Shown: positions 22,801 to 35,075 of the stretch, piece after piece
Numbering within the stretch: position 1 is the first letter of the stretch
Layout: every line of letters begins with the position of its first letter
Source: Laburnicola sp. R22_1
Lineage: Eukaryota > Ascomycota > Dothideomycetes > Pleosporales > Didymosphaeriaceae
Assembly (NCBI GenBank): GCA_014281115.1
Contig: JACONQ010000014.1
Span: 1-64,000 of the forward strand
Direction of reading: 5' to 3'
Length of the DNA stretch: 64,000 bases
The notes under the pieces: model-generated
What the model was told of the DNA's origin: nothing
Databases searched by the model: none
What the model saw: the letters and a program-made list of their open reading frames with translations, nothing else
Translations under genes and position numbers: made by a program

Positions 22801-24645
22801 AAGACGGACAAACCCTAATATTGCTGCAGACAATATCGTTCTAGGGTCCCGTCGTCGGGGAGGTGGTAGAGGAGACGATACGCCTAGGGACCATTTCAGT
22901 ACGCACGCTTCTCTGTACTGGCAAACGTTTGCTACGGCAATCGTGCAACTGCCCCCAAATGAAGAGTTGAAGGTTCACCGTGATCAACTGCCGCCGCCAC
23001 CAAAGAACTGGGCTGAGGTCAAATCCCGCCCTGATGCTGATAAGTGGTTCGCTGCTGCGGACAAGGAGATTGAGGAGCAGCTTCACAAAGGTGTATTTGA
23101 GAAGGTGAAAGATGATATGAAGGAGCACCCAGATGCTGAGACCCTGCCGCTAATGTGGGTTTTCACGTACAAGTTCGATGCTAATGGCTACTTGACTAGC
23201 TACAAAGCTCGACTAGTCGTGAGAGGAGATTTGCAGACGACTTGGGATGATACCTACGCAGCTACCCTCGCGGCTCGAACGCTCCGCTTCCTTATCGCTA
23301 TTATGTGCGCCTTTGGACTCCTTGCCTACCAGTACGACGTCAAGAATGCTTTCCTCAACGCGTACCTAGCCCGACTCTGTTACGTCTGGACTCCAGATGG
23401 GTTCCGAGACAGACTAGGCAATATGATGCGACTACGCCGAGCACTGTATGGGCTTAAGGATGCCCCAGCGCTGTGGCACAAACACCTAAAGAAGACCCTT
23501 GTTAATATAGGCTTCACTCAAGTCAAGGGTATCCCTTGCCTATTCACCAATGGCAAGCTGATACTATTCTATTACGTAGATAATATCGTCGTCCTTTTCC
23601 GCAAAGGCGATCAACAATATCATCAACAGTTTCAACGCGAGTTCACGAAACGATACAAGACACGAAGCTTAGGAGAACTACGCTGGTTCCTAGGGATACG
23701 CATTATTAGAGACTATGCGAAAGGCAAGGTCTGGATGATCCAAGACTCCTACATCGCAAAAGTCTGCCACGACCACAATCTCCTTCAGGGCAGCCGACAC
23801 CCTAAGGTCCCTCTGCGCGAGTCTTATCTCCCCCAAGTACAGATGAACCTAACGCGGAGCGCACCCGCCTATATCAGATCCTAGTTGGATGCCTTGGCTT
23901 CATCTCATATTTCACCCGGCCTGACGTGGCAAAAGCGCACTCGATACTTGCCCGCCATCTAAATAATCCAAGCCAAAAGCATCTTACTGCTGTCAAGTCT
24001 GTGTGGCAATACTTATACGACTTCCGATTCTGGGCAATTAGAGCAACAACAACAGCACGCTCTAAGAACGCCAACTACATTAGTCAAATTGACAATAAGA
24101 AAGCTGAGGAGTTGTTGTTCTTTGGTGCCTCTGATGCCGCGTTTGCTGACGATCCTGATACTGCTCGAAGCTCATTCGCCTATGTGTTTAAGCTCTACGG
24201 TATGGTCATTGATTGGAAGGCAAAAATCATGAGATCTGTTACCAAATCAACTACTGAGGCCGAACTGTTTGCCCTGTCAACTGCTGGCACTAAGTTATCC
24301 TGGTGGATGAACACCTTTGAAGCTATTAGGTTTAATCCAGAGGTTCGACCTACGTTGTACTGTAATAACCAGCAAACAGTCTCTATCGCCAACAAGGACG
24401 AAGAAAAGCTCGACACGAAGCTTAGACATATCAAAGTACATCAGATGTGGATCCGCGAGCAAGTTGAAGCCGGGAACATTGACGTTACCTGGATGGGAAC
24501 TGCTGATATGCCCGCTGATAGATTGACAAAGTCTCTCTCTGATAGTAGCAAGCACGAGCGATTCTTGCAGCAATTGGGAATGACCGATATCCGCCAACAA
24601 GTTATTGGTTTAGAGGATAAATTTGTTACATCTGTCGTTACCTAA
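19895..24645 (+). pseudogene. E3 Gag-Pol polyprotein (start lost, RT site mutated)
   Basis: The probable start is now ATA at 19895 (context CACGATA; E1 has CACGATG), a G-to-A loss. Gag blocks: NWSKWIFLRKRTAEAYKIWD, then knuckle CICEEQHLFKQC near 20770. Protease LDPGSNLHVTN is near 21130. Integrase shows GIDLVQ, RCDNEKG and PEKAGN. RT: the catalytic loop reads YYVDN near 23575, the second Asp of YVDD now Asn. RNase H runs to TAA 24643-24645. One missing C in the CCCCC run near 23830 explains the only frameshift; restoring it gives 1,584 codons in one frame. Roughly half a dozen stops. Confidence 0.92.
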
Positions 24646-24744
24646 TAGAGTTCTTCCTAGGGAGGTGCCCTGGAGGCCCTCTGTTCACTCATTTTGCTTT
24701 GTTATACTTTACAGCACTCCGCTACCTTTGTGCTGTGGGAGGTG

Positions 24745-24896
24745 TGTTAGTGTGGAGTACGATATCACATGATACCACCAACCTGATATAGACTAGTTGC
24801 TAATCACGATTCTGCTACTTAAGCAGTTTCTCTGTTCAGCTTGTTACAATCAACTCAGTCTCTCATTCCTAATTGCTACCCTACTTATCCCTTACA
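24745..24896 (+). repeat. 3' LTR of E3
   Basis: 152 bp; partner of 14364-14515. TSD CCTAT follows. Confidence 0.93.
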
Positions 24897-24901
24897 CCTA
24901 T

Positions 24902-27900
24902 CCATCCTTTCTTCTCTCTATATACTCGGACCTAGGAGCCAATAGGCAGGTTGACAGTAATCCGCGTATCTGGGCCATTCCGTATCGCAAGGGCGTTGTT
25001 AATTTGGCGCTGGGCGTGCAGTTTTCGCACTTTATTAGTCGCTAGTCTAATAGCTTTTGTACGTTTTTTAGTAGAGGGTAACGGAGGATCTGCGTCTGTT
25101 ATTCTTGGGTAGGCGCCAAACACTAGCAGAGTGGGCACTAGTCTATCTAGTTCTACTAAATTGTTAACAGCCTTCTGTGCCATTTGTAGTATAAGCTCCT
25201 TGCTTAGTCTCTTGTCCTATACCTCAGCTTCTATAATCTTGTACACGCGGCGTAGAGGGGCGTGGTATTGCTCTACTAAGCCAATGCTATTGTGAGCTTC
25301 TACTAGCACTTCCTTTGTAATAATTGCCATCGATCTAGCGAGCTGCTAGAACTCCCACAAAGCAAAGTTTGTACTAGCGTCATGCACAATCTAATCTAGT
25401 AGGCTAAGATAGACGTTAATCTAGCAGATTCGAATTGTGTCCTATGCCGTAGCTGCAGACATATTAGGTAGGAATTATAAGGCACCAAATTGGGTAGCTT
25501 TATTAACTATCTAGAGGACTGGCTTGCCATTAATATATAGTACGTCCATAATAATAGAAAAATTAAACTTATAGTCGTCTTTTAACGTAAATTTAAATCT
25601 GCTAGGTAACTTGGCATTTATCTAACAGTGGTGGCAATACCTTATTAGGTGTTGCAGGATCTACTAGTCTACCTTATGGCCAGCGCGCTGTAACAGCTAG
25701 AGCAGTCGGCGTACTAACGGGTGGCCGAATTGTTAGTGGAGGCGTCGTAGTTCAGTCTCTGTGAGGTAGCAAGTTGCTTGCGAACCGCGGTCTTCTGTCG
25801 CTGTCTAGTGACACCCTGCTAGCGATTCTTTCTGATCCAGAAGCATGTACGGGTGGCCCTATTTCCATACAATAGGGACGAACTTAGAGTTGTTCTAGAT
25901 AAGTACACTGCAGAGATTGTCAAGCCGTACCCCTATACAATTTATATCCTGTACATAGTATAGGAAGGGCGTCTTTGTAGAAACAATATAAAAGGTAATA
26001 TTACTAACTAGAGTTGGAACAACTATTACTCTAAGGGTTCTAGTGTCGCCTTTGCCAAATCGAATTGTCTAACTAGCTACTAAGGTATCGATCTGTACGA
26101 GTGGCAGTTTCCTACACAGAGCTTCAACCTGGGGTTGGCCAGCAGTCGATATGCCAGAAGCTCTAGTATCTGGCATAATCCCCTAAAAGACAGCGGATAA
26201 GTAGCGATCCTCAAACGTACAGTTGCGGCCTGTTGTCCATGCCTTATATCCTTCTATAAGCCTATAAGACTAATATCCTCCTGTAAGCCTATAAGAGACT
26301 AATTAATCGTTTAATATTAACACAGTTTTGGCGCCGTTAATTGCACGCGGCCCTACTAAATAGCCCTCGCAGAAGAATTGCTCGCTATAGTCCGCCTCAT
26401 CCTGTAGTAATCTGTCGATCAAGTTAGTAATCCCGCTCGGGTTGGCAGTGGCGTTGCTATTATAGGCATTGCTGTCGAATATATTAAGGCCTTTGTAGTC
26501 AACTAGGAACTGCTAGATATCCTCTATTGTATAGTCCATTGTTTGCTATAGATATTAAGCGTGCCTATTGTATAATCTGCGCCTTTCCTCTAGTGTGTGC
26601 CTTATAGAGAAGTAGTTAATCTTCCCACATACCCAGCATTGTTTTGCGTCCCGCTAGAACCGCTAGAATCCTCTATAGCGGTCGCAGAATAACTAGTTTC
26701 CGCCTCTAGCGCGACTGTAACTGCCTTTATCGCGGCCAAAGCGGTAGCGGTTACTGCCGCGGTTGTACGTCCGGTCCGTCCAGTACTGCTGCGGATCCGG
26801 GCTATCGTCCGTATAGTAGGCCTGGCGTTGTGCTTATCTCTCTTTCTCCGCTATAACAATTGCTAACCTAATTTTCACACAAAGTCCTTTATACGTAGAC
26901 GCTGGTTTGTACAGAGCCATACTATACTTCTTAACGCCACAGCAGGCTCGTATTACTGCGTTGCGGAGGCTCATCTCTAAAGAATACTCTATAGTGTGCT
27001 CTATTAGTCTATCCTATATCTATTGCAGCTTATTTGTAAGCTCTTAAAAGAGCTTTAGCATTAGCCTCTCTAGACTTTTCTGTATAAGGTTAAGTAGAGA
27101 GGCTTTGTGCCAAAGGATAGTGTATTGTTGTAGATTCTCCTCTGTCTTAAAGTGTTCCCTAATAGTCTTGACAATTGTAGCAAAATTAAAGCCTCTGCCG
27201 CAGATCTTACTCTAATAGAAAGCTTTAGCTCGTCCTTTAAGTAAGATAGGGTAGAGCCAGTGCATCTATCCCTTAGAGATCTTAAATAACTCGCAGGTAT
27301 TGTAAAAGGTCCTTAACTTGGCTAATAGAAAGTTATCCTTGTCGCCGCTGTATTTCATATCCTCTATATAGACCTTAAGAAACCCTGTCTTTGTCTAAAT
27401 TAGGATCCTTTCTGGATCTGGGGCTATATATAGTATTAGTGGCGGTGCTAAGAAACCTCTATATGTAGATAGTGCTGGCAGATTCGTGAACGATGGAAAC
27501 CGTACTTGTGGCTGCTAAGATTGCTGCTGCTGTACTTGCTAAGGCAGCTACTAAGGCTCTGGCGGCGGCAATAGTAACAAGTTATAATTCGGATAGGGCA
27601 ACTTAGTTGTTCTAACTATTGTTGTATTGTCTTAGGGAGCTATACTTTATATAGCTGGCTTTGGAGCTATATTTAAAGCAATCTCCTCTAGATAAGTTCG
27701 CGTAATTTTGCCTGCCTGTATAATCTCCTCCTCTGTCCACTAATGTGGCTCGTTGTTGTCAAGTACGTCTTAAAGAGACTTGCCAATTAATTTCCTTATG
27801 CCGCTGTCAACCTATACGCCATTGTAGAGGAGGTAATCGCGCAGTGTACACTAAGCTTTTCTAGCTAGTATCTTAAAGGTTGCCTTTATCCATTTATTAA

Positions 27901-28415
27901 AGTCTGTCTTAAAGGTTTCCTATAGTCTAATACCTCTATATTAAGAGCTTTTATACAGTAAGACAGTGCTTAAGATGTATATGTTAAGGATTGGCTCTAT
28001 AAGGTGTTCTGGGTTAGAGATGTTAATATCCTTGTCCTATCCGCGTAGGTCGATCTGAAACTCCTCTTGTAGTTTCTGGACTTTGGCAGGAACAAAGTTG
28101 TTGTTACTGTACGCGGTTAATTACGTAGGTTTGTCTTGGGTATCCTCTGGGTTTGCGGTGCCGAGAGAGCTAGTCTCTTTTCCAGACGCTAAAGCTAATA
28201 TGGTTGTCGCTATATAACGGTACTATAGGACAGTGAGACGAGTCTTTAAGTCCTATATTGTAAGCGACGTTGTTGAGGCAAAACTAGTACGCTATAAGTC
28301 GATACTAGTAATTACCAGGCAAAAGCCAGTACGCTATAAGTCGATACTCGCAATTACCCTTCGAGCGCTGGTACCTTGCTTGTCTGTGGCTAACGTGAGG
28401 TTAACCACTAATTAG
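24902..28415 (-). pseudogene. E4 Gag, protease and integrase half
   Basis: Minus-strand blocks in order from 28.3 kb leftward. Gag includes YSGDKDNFLLAKLRTFYNTC and a zinc knuckle QCWVCGKINYF..RHTLEER near 26630. The protease block is PDTRASGIS near 26160 (Gly of DTG now Arg). Integrase shows H-x-x-FGH with CHHC (25630-25740), Asp blocks MDVLYINGK and IVHDASTNF, and Glu block VEQYHAPLRR. The integrase C-terminus (VPTLLVFGAYPRITDADPP, near 25100) is characteristic, as I remember it, of a large fungal Copia lineage. It breaks off at the E3 target site. Stops are TAG or TAA. Confidence 0.85.
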
Positions 28416-28621
28416 TGTTGGTTCTACGTCGGGTCGTGTATATATGGTAAACAGTAATAAATAGATAGTTAAAGATTTTAGTTATAAGTTGTTGTCCTAT
28501 CCTTACTATGGAGGTAAGGATAGGGCAGACCCCCTGTTAAACACTGGCTAAATAAGGAGGCAAGGCTAGGGGTAGAACCCCTATAACAACGCTAGCTACT
28601 TGGGGAGAGCTACTGCCAACA
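28416..28621 (-). repeat. 5' LTR of E4
   Basis: 206 bp, TGTTGGTTCTACG to CTACTGCCAACA on the plus strand. TSD GGATC follows at 28622-28626. Confidence 0.93.
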
Positions 28622-31600
28622 GGATCTAATGCGTTAAGCGGACGAGGTAGAAGAACTCGTCTAGCTACCTACTTGCCTACTAGTAGCCCAGCTGGCTCTC
28701 TACAAACTCGAAGCTCTTTTGTAGGATAAGATAATAGGGTCTGCCTCTCTATTCTACACGCTCTTACTTGTTGTCCTAGAGAAACAAAAAGTCTAGCAGC
28801 TTATCTACTATAGAAAAGCGCATCTTATTCTCTATAACTAGGTGTGGCGGCGCAACCACACCCTCTTCTAGAAATATGCGTTTTATTCCCTTATAGCAGA
28901 ACATTATATTGCTATCCTACCTAAGCGCAGCTAGTGACAGCTTAGGACGGCTCTTATAGGCGGCTAGTATTAATAACCACATATTAGCATCGAATTGCTC
29001 TAAGCTAAGCGCATGTAAATACTCTAGCCACTTTTAGAGCAGCTAGGGGTGCTGCTGTATATTATACTACTGGTACTAGCCTGTTGCCTAGTTAAACTGG
29101 ACAAACACGTCTTGCAGGTCCTTAACTACTCTTCACTAGCGCTTGTACTCAGCATGCATTAATAAGTTCCTAATAAGTATATTGTCGCTATGCGGCTGCG
29201 CTAGCCGCCTGGTTACCTAGCTAAACTTGGGCAGGAACCAGCCTATACCGCACCTCTCTAGCGTCTTCTACATGCCAAGGCCCTCTTTTATAACAAGATT
29301 CTGCCCGCGCCTCTATTCCTAGCGATTCTTGTACAGCAGCAACTCTCTGCATAGTAAGCTGCTGCCATAGCAGAACTAGAGCGCTCGCAGCGCGATTACC
29401 ATCACTATGGTCTTAGAAAGCGAGTACGTCCAGGCGGTATGCGCGAGCGTATGCTTAAATAAAAAATAGTACTTGTTAATTTGTGCGCAGAGAAAGCTGA
29501 ACAGCTCCTACGATAGTACGACGTAGTACGGGAGCGGCGAGCAGACGTCGTTAATACTATCGTTGTAGAGATCCCACGCACGCCATTACTCACAAATCTT
29601 ATCTATTATGGTAAGAGAAATTCGATGCTCTTCCCAAATCCCATACAATCGCCGCTAGTTGTCTCTGAGGTTAGAGAATGCACGGCCTTTGCTGTGGAAG
29701 TAGAAGCCCTTACAGACATTCTTAGAAAAGGTGGCACCCTTACTCTACTACTATAGCGAGCGAATGTAGCTAGGATCTAGCGCTAAATTCTCTACTACCT
29801 TGTTGTTAAATACGTACACCTTAGAGTTATTAAATAGCGTCTTAATGTTTGTGTAGAACTGTGAGTACACCAGTCCATCCATATTCTCCTGCCCGCGTGG
29901 CACCGCGGACAGCGTCTGGCCCATCGTGTCTCTCATAGTGGCCTAGGGGTAGGTGGTCACCCGCGGACTCCCTCTAGCCTATTTGCTATCTTCTAGCAGC
30001 TTCACGCGCGTGCGGGCGTAGGACTCTAGGCAGCAGCGCTTCCAGAGAAAAGTCTCAGCCTCGAACTCGGCTGGGACCACGTCGTACGGGTAGGCATAGT
30101 CCTCTAATATAACCGTCTTGGCAAGGTCTACGTAGGTGCGATCTTTGCTGTAGAATTGCAGATTAGCAGCTTCTGCCCAGGCCTATTCCTAGCGTCTATA
30201 CGCACTAGTCAAGTCGCCTATTATGTGTGCAAGCTTAGTGTTCTTTGCATACACAAATAGGGTAGCGTTATTAAAGCAATCCAAGCTAGGGTTTTTGGCA
30301 ATCTATTTAAGGACAATAGTCTATAGTAAATTAAGGTGCTAGTGCTGTAGCCTATACACTAAGAGCTGCTCCTACGCGCTCTCTTTTCACTTTAACGTCT
30401 TTGCCAACACTGCGGTTACTCCCCTACTAGTATTGTCCTTAGAGGCGGGAAGATACGACGCTAGGGTCGAGTTATTTACAGTTTTGCCGATGGCTAGGAG
30501 CAGCACAGCATCTAGCCAGAGCTATTAGTCTTACTTGCTTAGGTAGATACTATACTTGTACTAGCTTTCAAGGTAAAGTTCTAAGAAGAAGACGAATATT
30601 AGTAGCAACTTAATGCTGCCTGCAACAAAACTAAAACAGTAATAAGGGATCTTGTGCAGCAGCAGGTTCCTTGTTGCTAGGTCGCCACAATAATTGTACG
30701 CAAACACTATAAGGCTAAAATATATATCTGCGTCCAGGTTTAGGATAAGATGCGCTTAAGGGTGCCAGTTAATACCATTCCGGGCAAACGCTAGACTACT
30801 AGGAAAGCAGCACACACTATCTATATTAAACCTAACCTTAGCAGCACGTCCTTTCCTACTACTATTATGGTGCTATTAGAGGTAGAGGTTATAGGGCAGC
30901 TTCTTGTCAGGCGTGCCAACATCTTTAGGGAAAGCGACGGGACTTATGCCCTTAAACGCAGCCTTTAGGTCTAAGCTCTTAGGCAGACTAGAGGGTTGCA
31001 TTAGCTTTAGGTTACTAAGAACATCTAGGAGAGGCGTTCCCCTATTATACACTCCGCAAAGCAGGTGCGTAATCTCCTTAAATAATAAATATATAGAGTG
31101 TATGTTAGGGCGCTAGTAATGTTTCTAGTGGAGTCTGTCCACTACTACGTGCTCCTCGTGGGTACAGCCTTAAAAGTTCCGCAGCTGCTTAGCGAGCTTG
31201 TAGGCGGTTCGCTTAGTAGGTAGAGTGGGTAGACTGCCTGCTCTAGGTATTAATTGCGTCGGCGACGCTACTCAGACAGCGCGTGGGCTAAGCATATTAC
31301 TAGGGCGGGCGAATAGTAAGGGAGACACAGTGGCTAGTGTTCCTTGCGCAGCTAGCTAAGTATTACTACTATTAGACAGCTATGGCAGGCGAGGTGTGCT
31401 ATAATTAGTCGATAGGGGTAGTAGTAGAGGGGTGCTATGGCTAGGAGTTAGCTGCACTAGCTGCGGCGCGTTGCTGCCCTTAGACGCTTATCTAGATACA
31501 GGTTTAACCTAAGAGAGTAGTGTGTTGCTTTAGGCTAGGAAGGTCTTACGTCAGCCGCTTAACTAAACTAAAGAGACGCTGCACTAGCTTTGTGGGCTGT

Positions 31601-32318
31601 TTAGAGCCTCTAGAGAAGCGTTAGCAGCTCTTACTAGAGTGGGTATTAATGTGTAACTAACACTACAAGTGTTTGCAATAAAGAGTTCTTTTATAGTAGC
31701 CAAATCCCTAGCAATAGGCGCTATGGACAATCGCTATAGGTTACTACTTTTAATAGTATAACTCTGGCCTGCTATACTATAAATACTATCGCTATTTAGT
31801 TCTATATGCCTTTCTATATTCCCTAAGTGCTCTAGAACTTTATCTGCGCTTATACGTACTTGCGCAGTTCCAGTCTACATCTTAAGTAAAATACTAGTAG
31901 TCCTTGCATCTCTGTCCTTTATCTGTTGCAATATACGTTGTTTATACTTAATACGCTTATTTATCTATTCCCTATCGCTCACGCAAAGTTGACTAATAAC
32001 TGTCGCGGCCTCTACGTCGTCTACTACTAGTAATATAAGAGGTAGTGCTCTATATACATCCTCGCCTTCTAGCAACTTGTCTGGCTAGATAAGAGGGTCG
32101 TGAGGAATAGGAACGTTGGCGCTAAGTCAAAGACCAAGGTCTAGGTAGGTAGTAGTTAGAGCGCCTAGGAGTGCAGATTTGTAGTAAATAAAGTTAGGGC
32201 GAGCTATATACTAGAAAGAGCGGTTCTTTCTACGCAAGTATTCTTTGTAATTACGTCTCTGCTTTGCCTTAGCCTTAGCTTCGGCCGTAAGATACTTCTT
32301 TAGTCTTCCTCCTAGCAT
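28622..32318 (-). pseudogene. Large unrecognised gene relic, N-terminal and central part
   Basis: From an ATG at 32318 one minus-strand reading can be followed for about 1,230 codons into the E4 target site; it resumes at 12149. Together they make about 1,430 codons. The N-terminus is basic (KQRRNYKEYLRRKNR), followed by a variable, Ser-rich region. Long well-patterned blocks follow, for example RFNIDSVCCFPSSLAFARNG (about 30800), QFYSKDRTYVDLAKTVILED (about 30120) and MRDTMGQTLSAVPRGQ (29936). No catalytic motif or named domain is visible to me. The frame is open upstream of 32318 too, so the start is uncertain. It resembles, from memory only, an uncharacterised protein family common in Fusarium-like subtelomeres. 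Confidence 0.75.
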
Positions 32319-32376
32319 ACTATAAGCTATAGGGTCACGCTAGAATCGAAAACGCGTTACGTATTAGAGATTAGGA

Positions 32377-32808
32377 GGGACTCTTCTTGGCTTAGCGCGT
32401 TTAGGCTGGAACTCTTTTTGGCTTAGCCCCACACCTTACTAAATTAGGACCTTACTTTATGACTATACCACCTTTCAACGCAGATAACTACACGACCATA
32501 ACCTTAATTAAAAATTAGAAGAGTACGTTTATTTCGCATGCCCTTGCTTTATACTTTGCACCTTAGAATAAAAATCTGCAAACTAGGGATTTAGTAGGGG
32601 TTCTTCTTAGCTTAGCACGTTTAGGCTAGAACTCTTCTAAGCTTAGCGCCTCCGCTTCGCGCGCCTTACCAAATCAGGACCTTACTTCGCAACCACACTA
32701 CCTTTCGACGTAGATAACTGCACGACCACGACCTTAATTAAAAATTAGAAGAGTACGATCGATTTGCATGCTTCTGCTCTTTGTTTTGGCACCTTAAAAT
32801 AAAAAATT
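32377..32808. repeat. Two direct repeat copies of about 200 bp at the 5' end of the large gene
   Basis: Copy 1 (about 32377-32575) and copy 2 (about 32597-32808) share CTTAATTAAAAATTAGAAGA, a run starting TTCTTGGCTTAG/TTCTTAGCTTAG, and ACCTTACTT blocks. Differences are mainly transitions. The inner edge of copy 1 encodes in minus frame the basic stretch KRAKPRR of the large gene, so the duplication includes its promoter or first codons. Confidence 0.7.
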
Positions 32809-33669
32809 TATTTCTCGAAATTTTCTAGCCTTACCCGTGTATCGTACCTTTATAACTATTTTTTATATTTATAACTTTAGCCCTTTCTTATATTAATAAC
32901 TTTAACCTTTTTTATATTTATAATTTTTACTAACCTACTCTGTATTTTAAAATTCTAACTATTTTTATATATATACTTTTAATTCTTTTCTTTACTATTT
33001 TTATTATACTACTCTTTTACCTTTTTCTTTTTTTTATATTTTTTTCTTCTATAATCTTTTTTTTTTCTCTCTATTCTACTTTCTCTTCTTTATTTACTTT
33101 TCTTTATTTTTATTTATTTTTTATTCTTTATCTTTTCTTTATCTTATCTTATTCTCTATACTATTTAATTTTACCTATTTTTTTAATATTATTCTTTTAC
33201 TCTATACTTTCCTTTTTTATTTTTTATTCTTTTCTTTTTATTATATTCTTGTATTTCTCTACCTCTTTTTTATTCTTTCTTTAAATTTTCTTTTTTTATC
33301 TTTATTTTCTTTTTTTTCTTTCTTCTAACTCTACTCTATAATTCTCTCTTTTTTATTTATACTTTTTATTTTACTTTTCTAATTTATAAATTTTTTCTTT
33401 TTCTTTTACTATTTTTATAATATTATTTTTATTTTACCTTTCTCTTTTATTATATTATACTCTATACTATTTTATTTCTCCTTTCTTTTCTTTTTTTTAT
33501 ATAATTACTTTTTTCTTTTTTTATATATATAATGCTAATACTATATATTTTTAAATATTGTAAACTATTATTTTATTTTAACTAAATTTCTTTTCTTACT
33601 TAATAATTCTAATACTTACTATACTAATAACTACTCAATCTCTTTATATTTATATATTTTAACTTTCTT

Positions 33670-33770
33670 TTTATTTTAAACTTCTAATCCTTTTTCTACT
33701 TTAAAACCCTAACCCTTTTTTATTTAAAAACTCTAATTTTCTTTTTATTATAAAATTCTAATTCTTTTTA
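33670..33770. repeat. Degenerate telomere-like units, cluster 1
   Basis: Successive units contain TTTAAAACCCTAACCC, TTTAAAAACTCTAAT and ATAAAATTCTAATTC, spaced about 25-30 bp. The core A-rich run followed by CYCTAA resembles CCCTAA decayed by C-to-T change. Confidence 0.5.
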
Positions 33771-34654
33771 TATATTCTACACTACTATTATTCTATTATA
33801 ACTTTTTCTTATTATACTTTTTGCCTTTTTTTTATTCTTGTCTAATATTCTCTTTCTATATTCTTTTTCCTTTTTTTCTTTTTTTTATATACTCTCTTTT
33901 TACTTTGCCTAAATATCTATTTTTTTCTTTTTTTTCTTTCTTTTATAACTATACTTATTATTATAATTTTTTTATTTTATATTACACTATATATAATTCT
34001 TACTCTACTTTCTAATTTTAATTTTTTATTTTTTTACTCTTATTATTTTTTCTATTTTTTACTCGTATTCCTTTAAAACTCTAACTTTATTTTTACTCCT
34101 TATTTTATACTACTCTTTAAACTTTTTTATTTTTTTAATTATACTCTTCTATTTAACTTGTATATTTATACTTTTTTTTTCTCTTTTTATTTTCTTTTTC
34201 TTTTTTTTTTCTTTTTTTTAATCTTACTCTATTATTTTCATATCTTTTATTAACCTACCTTTTTTCTCTACTTAAATATCTATTTTTTTATCTTATACTT
34301 ACTCTATAATTTTTTTATCTTTCTTTTATATTATATTCTACTTTATACTCTTCTATTTCTCTTTACTCTTTATTATTATTTTTTTAATTTTTTATTTTCT
34401 TATTTTCTAATACTCTCTCTTATTATTATCTTTTCTATTTTCTATTTAACTTTAACGTTAATAAAATCTTTCTACTTTTTAAACTTCTCTTTTATCTGTT
34501 CTTTTTCTATATTTTTTTATCTTTTCTTTCTATATTATATCTTTGTCTATTTTCTTTATTTTCTTTTAGTTCTAAACTCTAAACTTTCTATATAACTCTT
34601 TACTTACTTTTAACTAATATTATTTTCTTATAACTCTTTTTATAAACTTTAATT

Positions 34655-34795
34655 ATTTTTTTACTTAAAAACTCTACCTCTTATTATACTTAAAAACTCT
34701 AATCCTCTCTCTATATTAAAATCCTAACTCTCTCTATACTAAAAACACTAATACTCTCTATACTTAAAAACTCTAACTCTTTCTTATCTATTTTA
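34655..34795. repeat. Degenerate telomere-like units, cluster 2
   Basis: About five units of 22-27 bp: TTAAAAACTCTACCTC, TTAAAAACTCTAATCC, TTAAAATCCTAACTC, TAAAAACACTAATAC, TTAAAAACTCTAACTC. Same core as cluster 1. Confidence 0.6.
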
Positions 34796-34979
34796 TATAT
34801 AATTTTTCTTTTTTTTCTTTACTATTTATTCTATTATATTCTTAACTTAATATTTTTTTCTTAATTCTATATTCCTTTATTTTCTATAATCTTATCTATC
34901 TTCTTTTACTTTATTCTATTTTACTTTTTTATATTTTATATTACTTAATAACCCTATAAAACTCTATATTCTCTTACTC

Positions 34980-35075
34980 TATTCTATTATATTCTATTAT
35001 TCTATTCTATTATTCTATTCTATTATTCTATTCTATTATTCTATTCTATTATTCTATTCTATTACTCTATTTTAC
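34980..35075. repeat. (ATTCTATTCT)n microsatellite
   Basis: Near-perfect alternation of CTATT and CTATTATT units over about 95 bp at the inner edge of the pyrimidine tract. Confidence 0.9.

Larger units (their letters stand above)
14364..24896 (+). mobile_element. Copia-type LTR retrotransposon E3 (middle of the nest)
   Basis: 152-bp LTRs (TGTTAGTGTGG to ATCCCTTACA) are flanked by CCTGT (14359-14363) and CCTAT (24897-24901), a 5-bp TSD with one transition. The element alone is about 5.27 kb. It inserted into E4 and was later hit by E2 just after its 5' LTR and PBS. The LTRs differ at 7 of 152 sites, all transitions, 6 of them in CpA/TpG context. It is a different family from E1/E2 but related, sharing PBS type, knuckle type and single ORF. 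Confidence 0.94.
12150..28621 (-). mobile_element. Copia-type LTR retrotransposon E4 (outermost of the nest)
   Basis: The LTRs are 206 bp each, with inverted ends TGTTGG/CCAACA. The TSD is GGATT at 12145-12149 against GGATC at 28622-28626, one C-to-T apart. Without the nested elements it is about 5.9 kb. It is transcribed leftward. The LTRs differ at about 18 of 206 sites, all transitions, making it the oldest insertion of the nest. It differs in family from E1-E3: its Gag has a CX2C-type knuckle and its integrase C-terminus is distinct. E3 sits between its integrase and reverse transcriptase regions. Confidence 0.93.

Noticed and set aside
24797..25045. 82-codon plus-strand frame starting in the E3 3' LTR
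   Set aside because: It crosses the LTR end and the TSD into E4 integrase read antisense; chance frame.
12150..28621. E4 as a Gypsy element
   Set aside because: Integrase precedes reverse transcriptase in the transcribed order, which is Copia-type.
33821..34015. Open frame of 64 codons rich in Phe, Tyr and Leu
   Set aside because: It arises from the low-complexity pyrimidine tract; stop-free by composition, with no start context or homology pattern.
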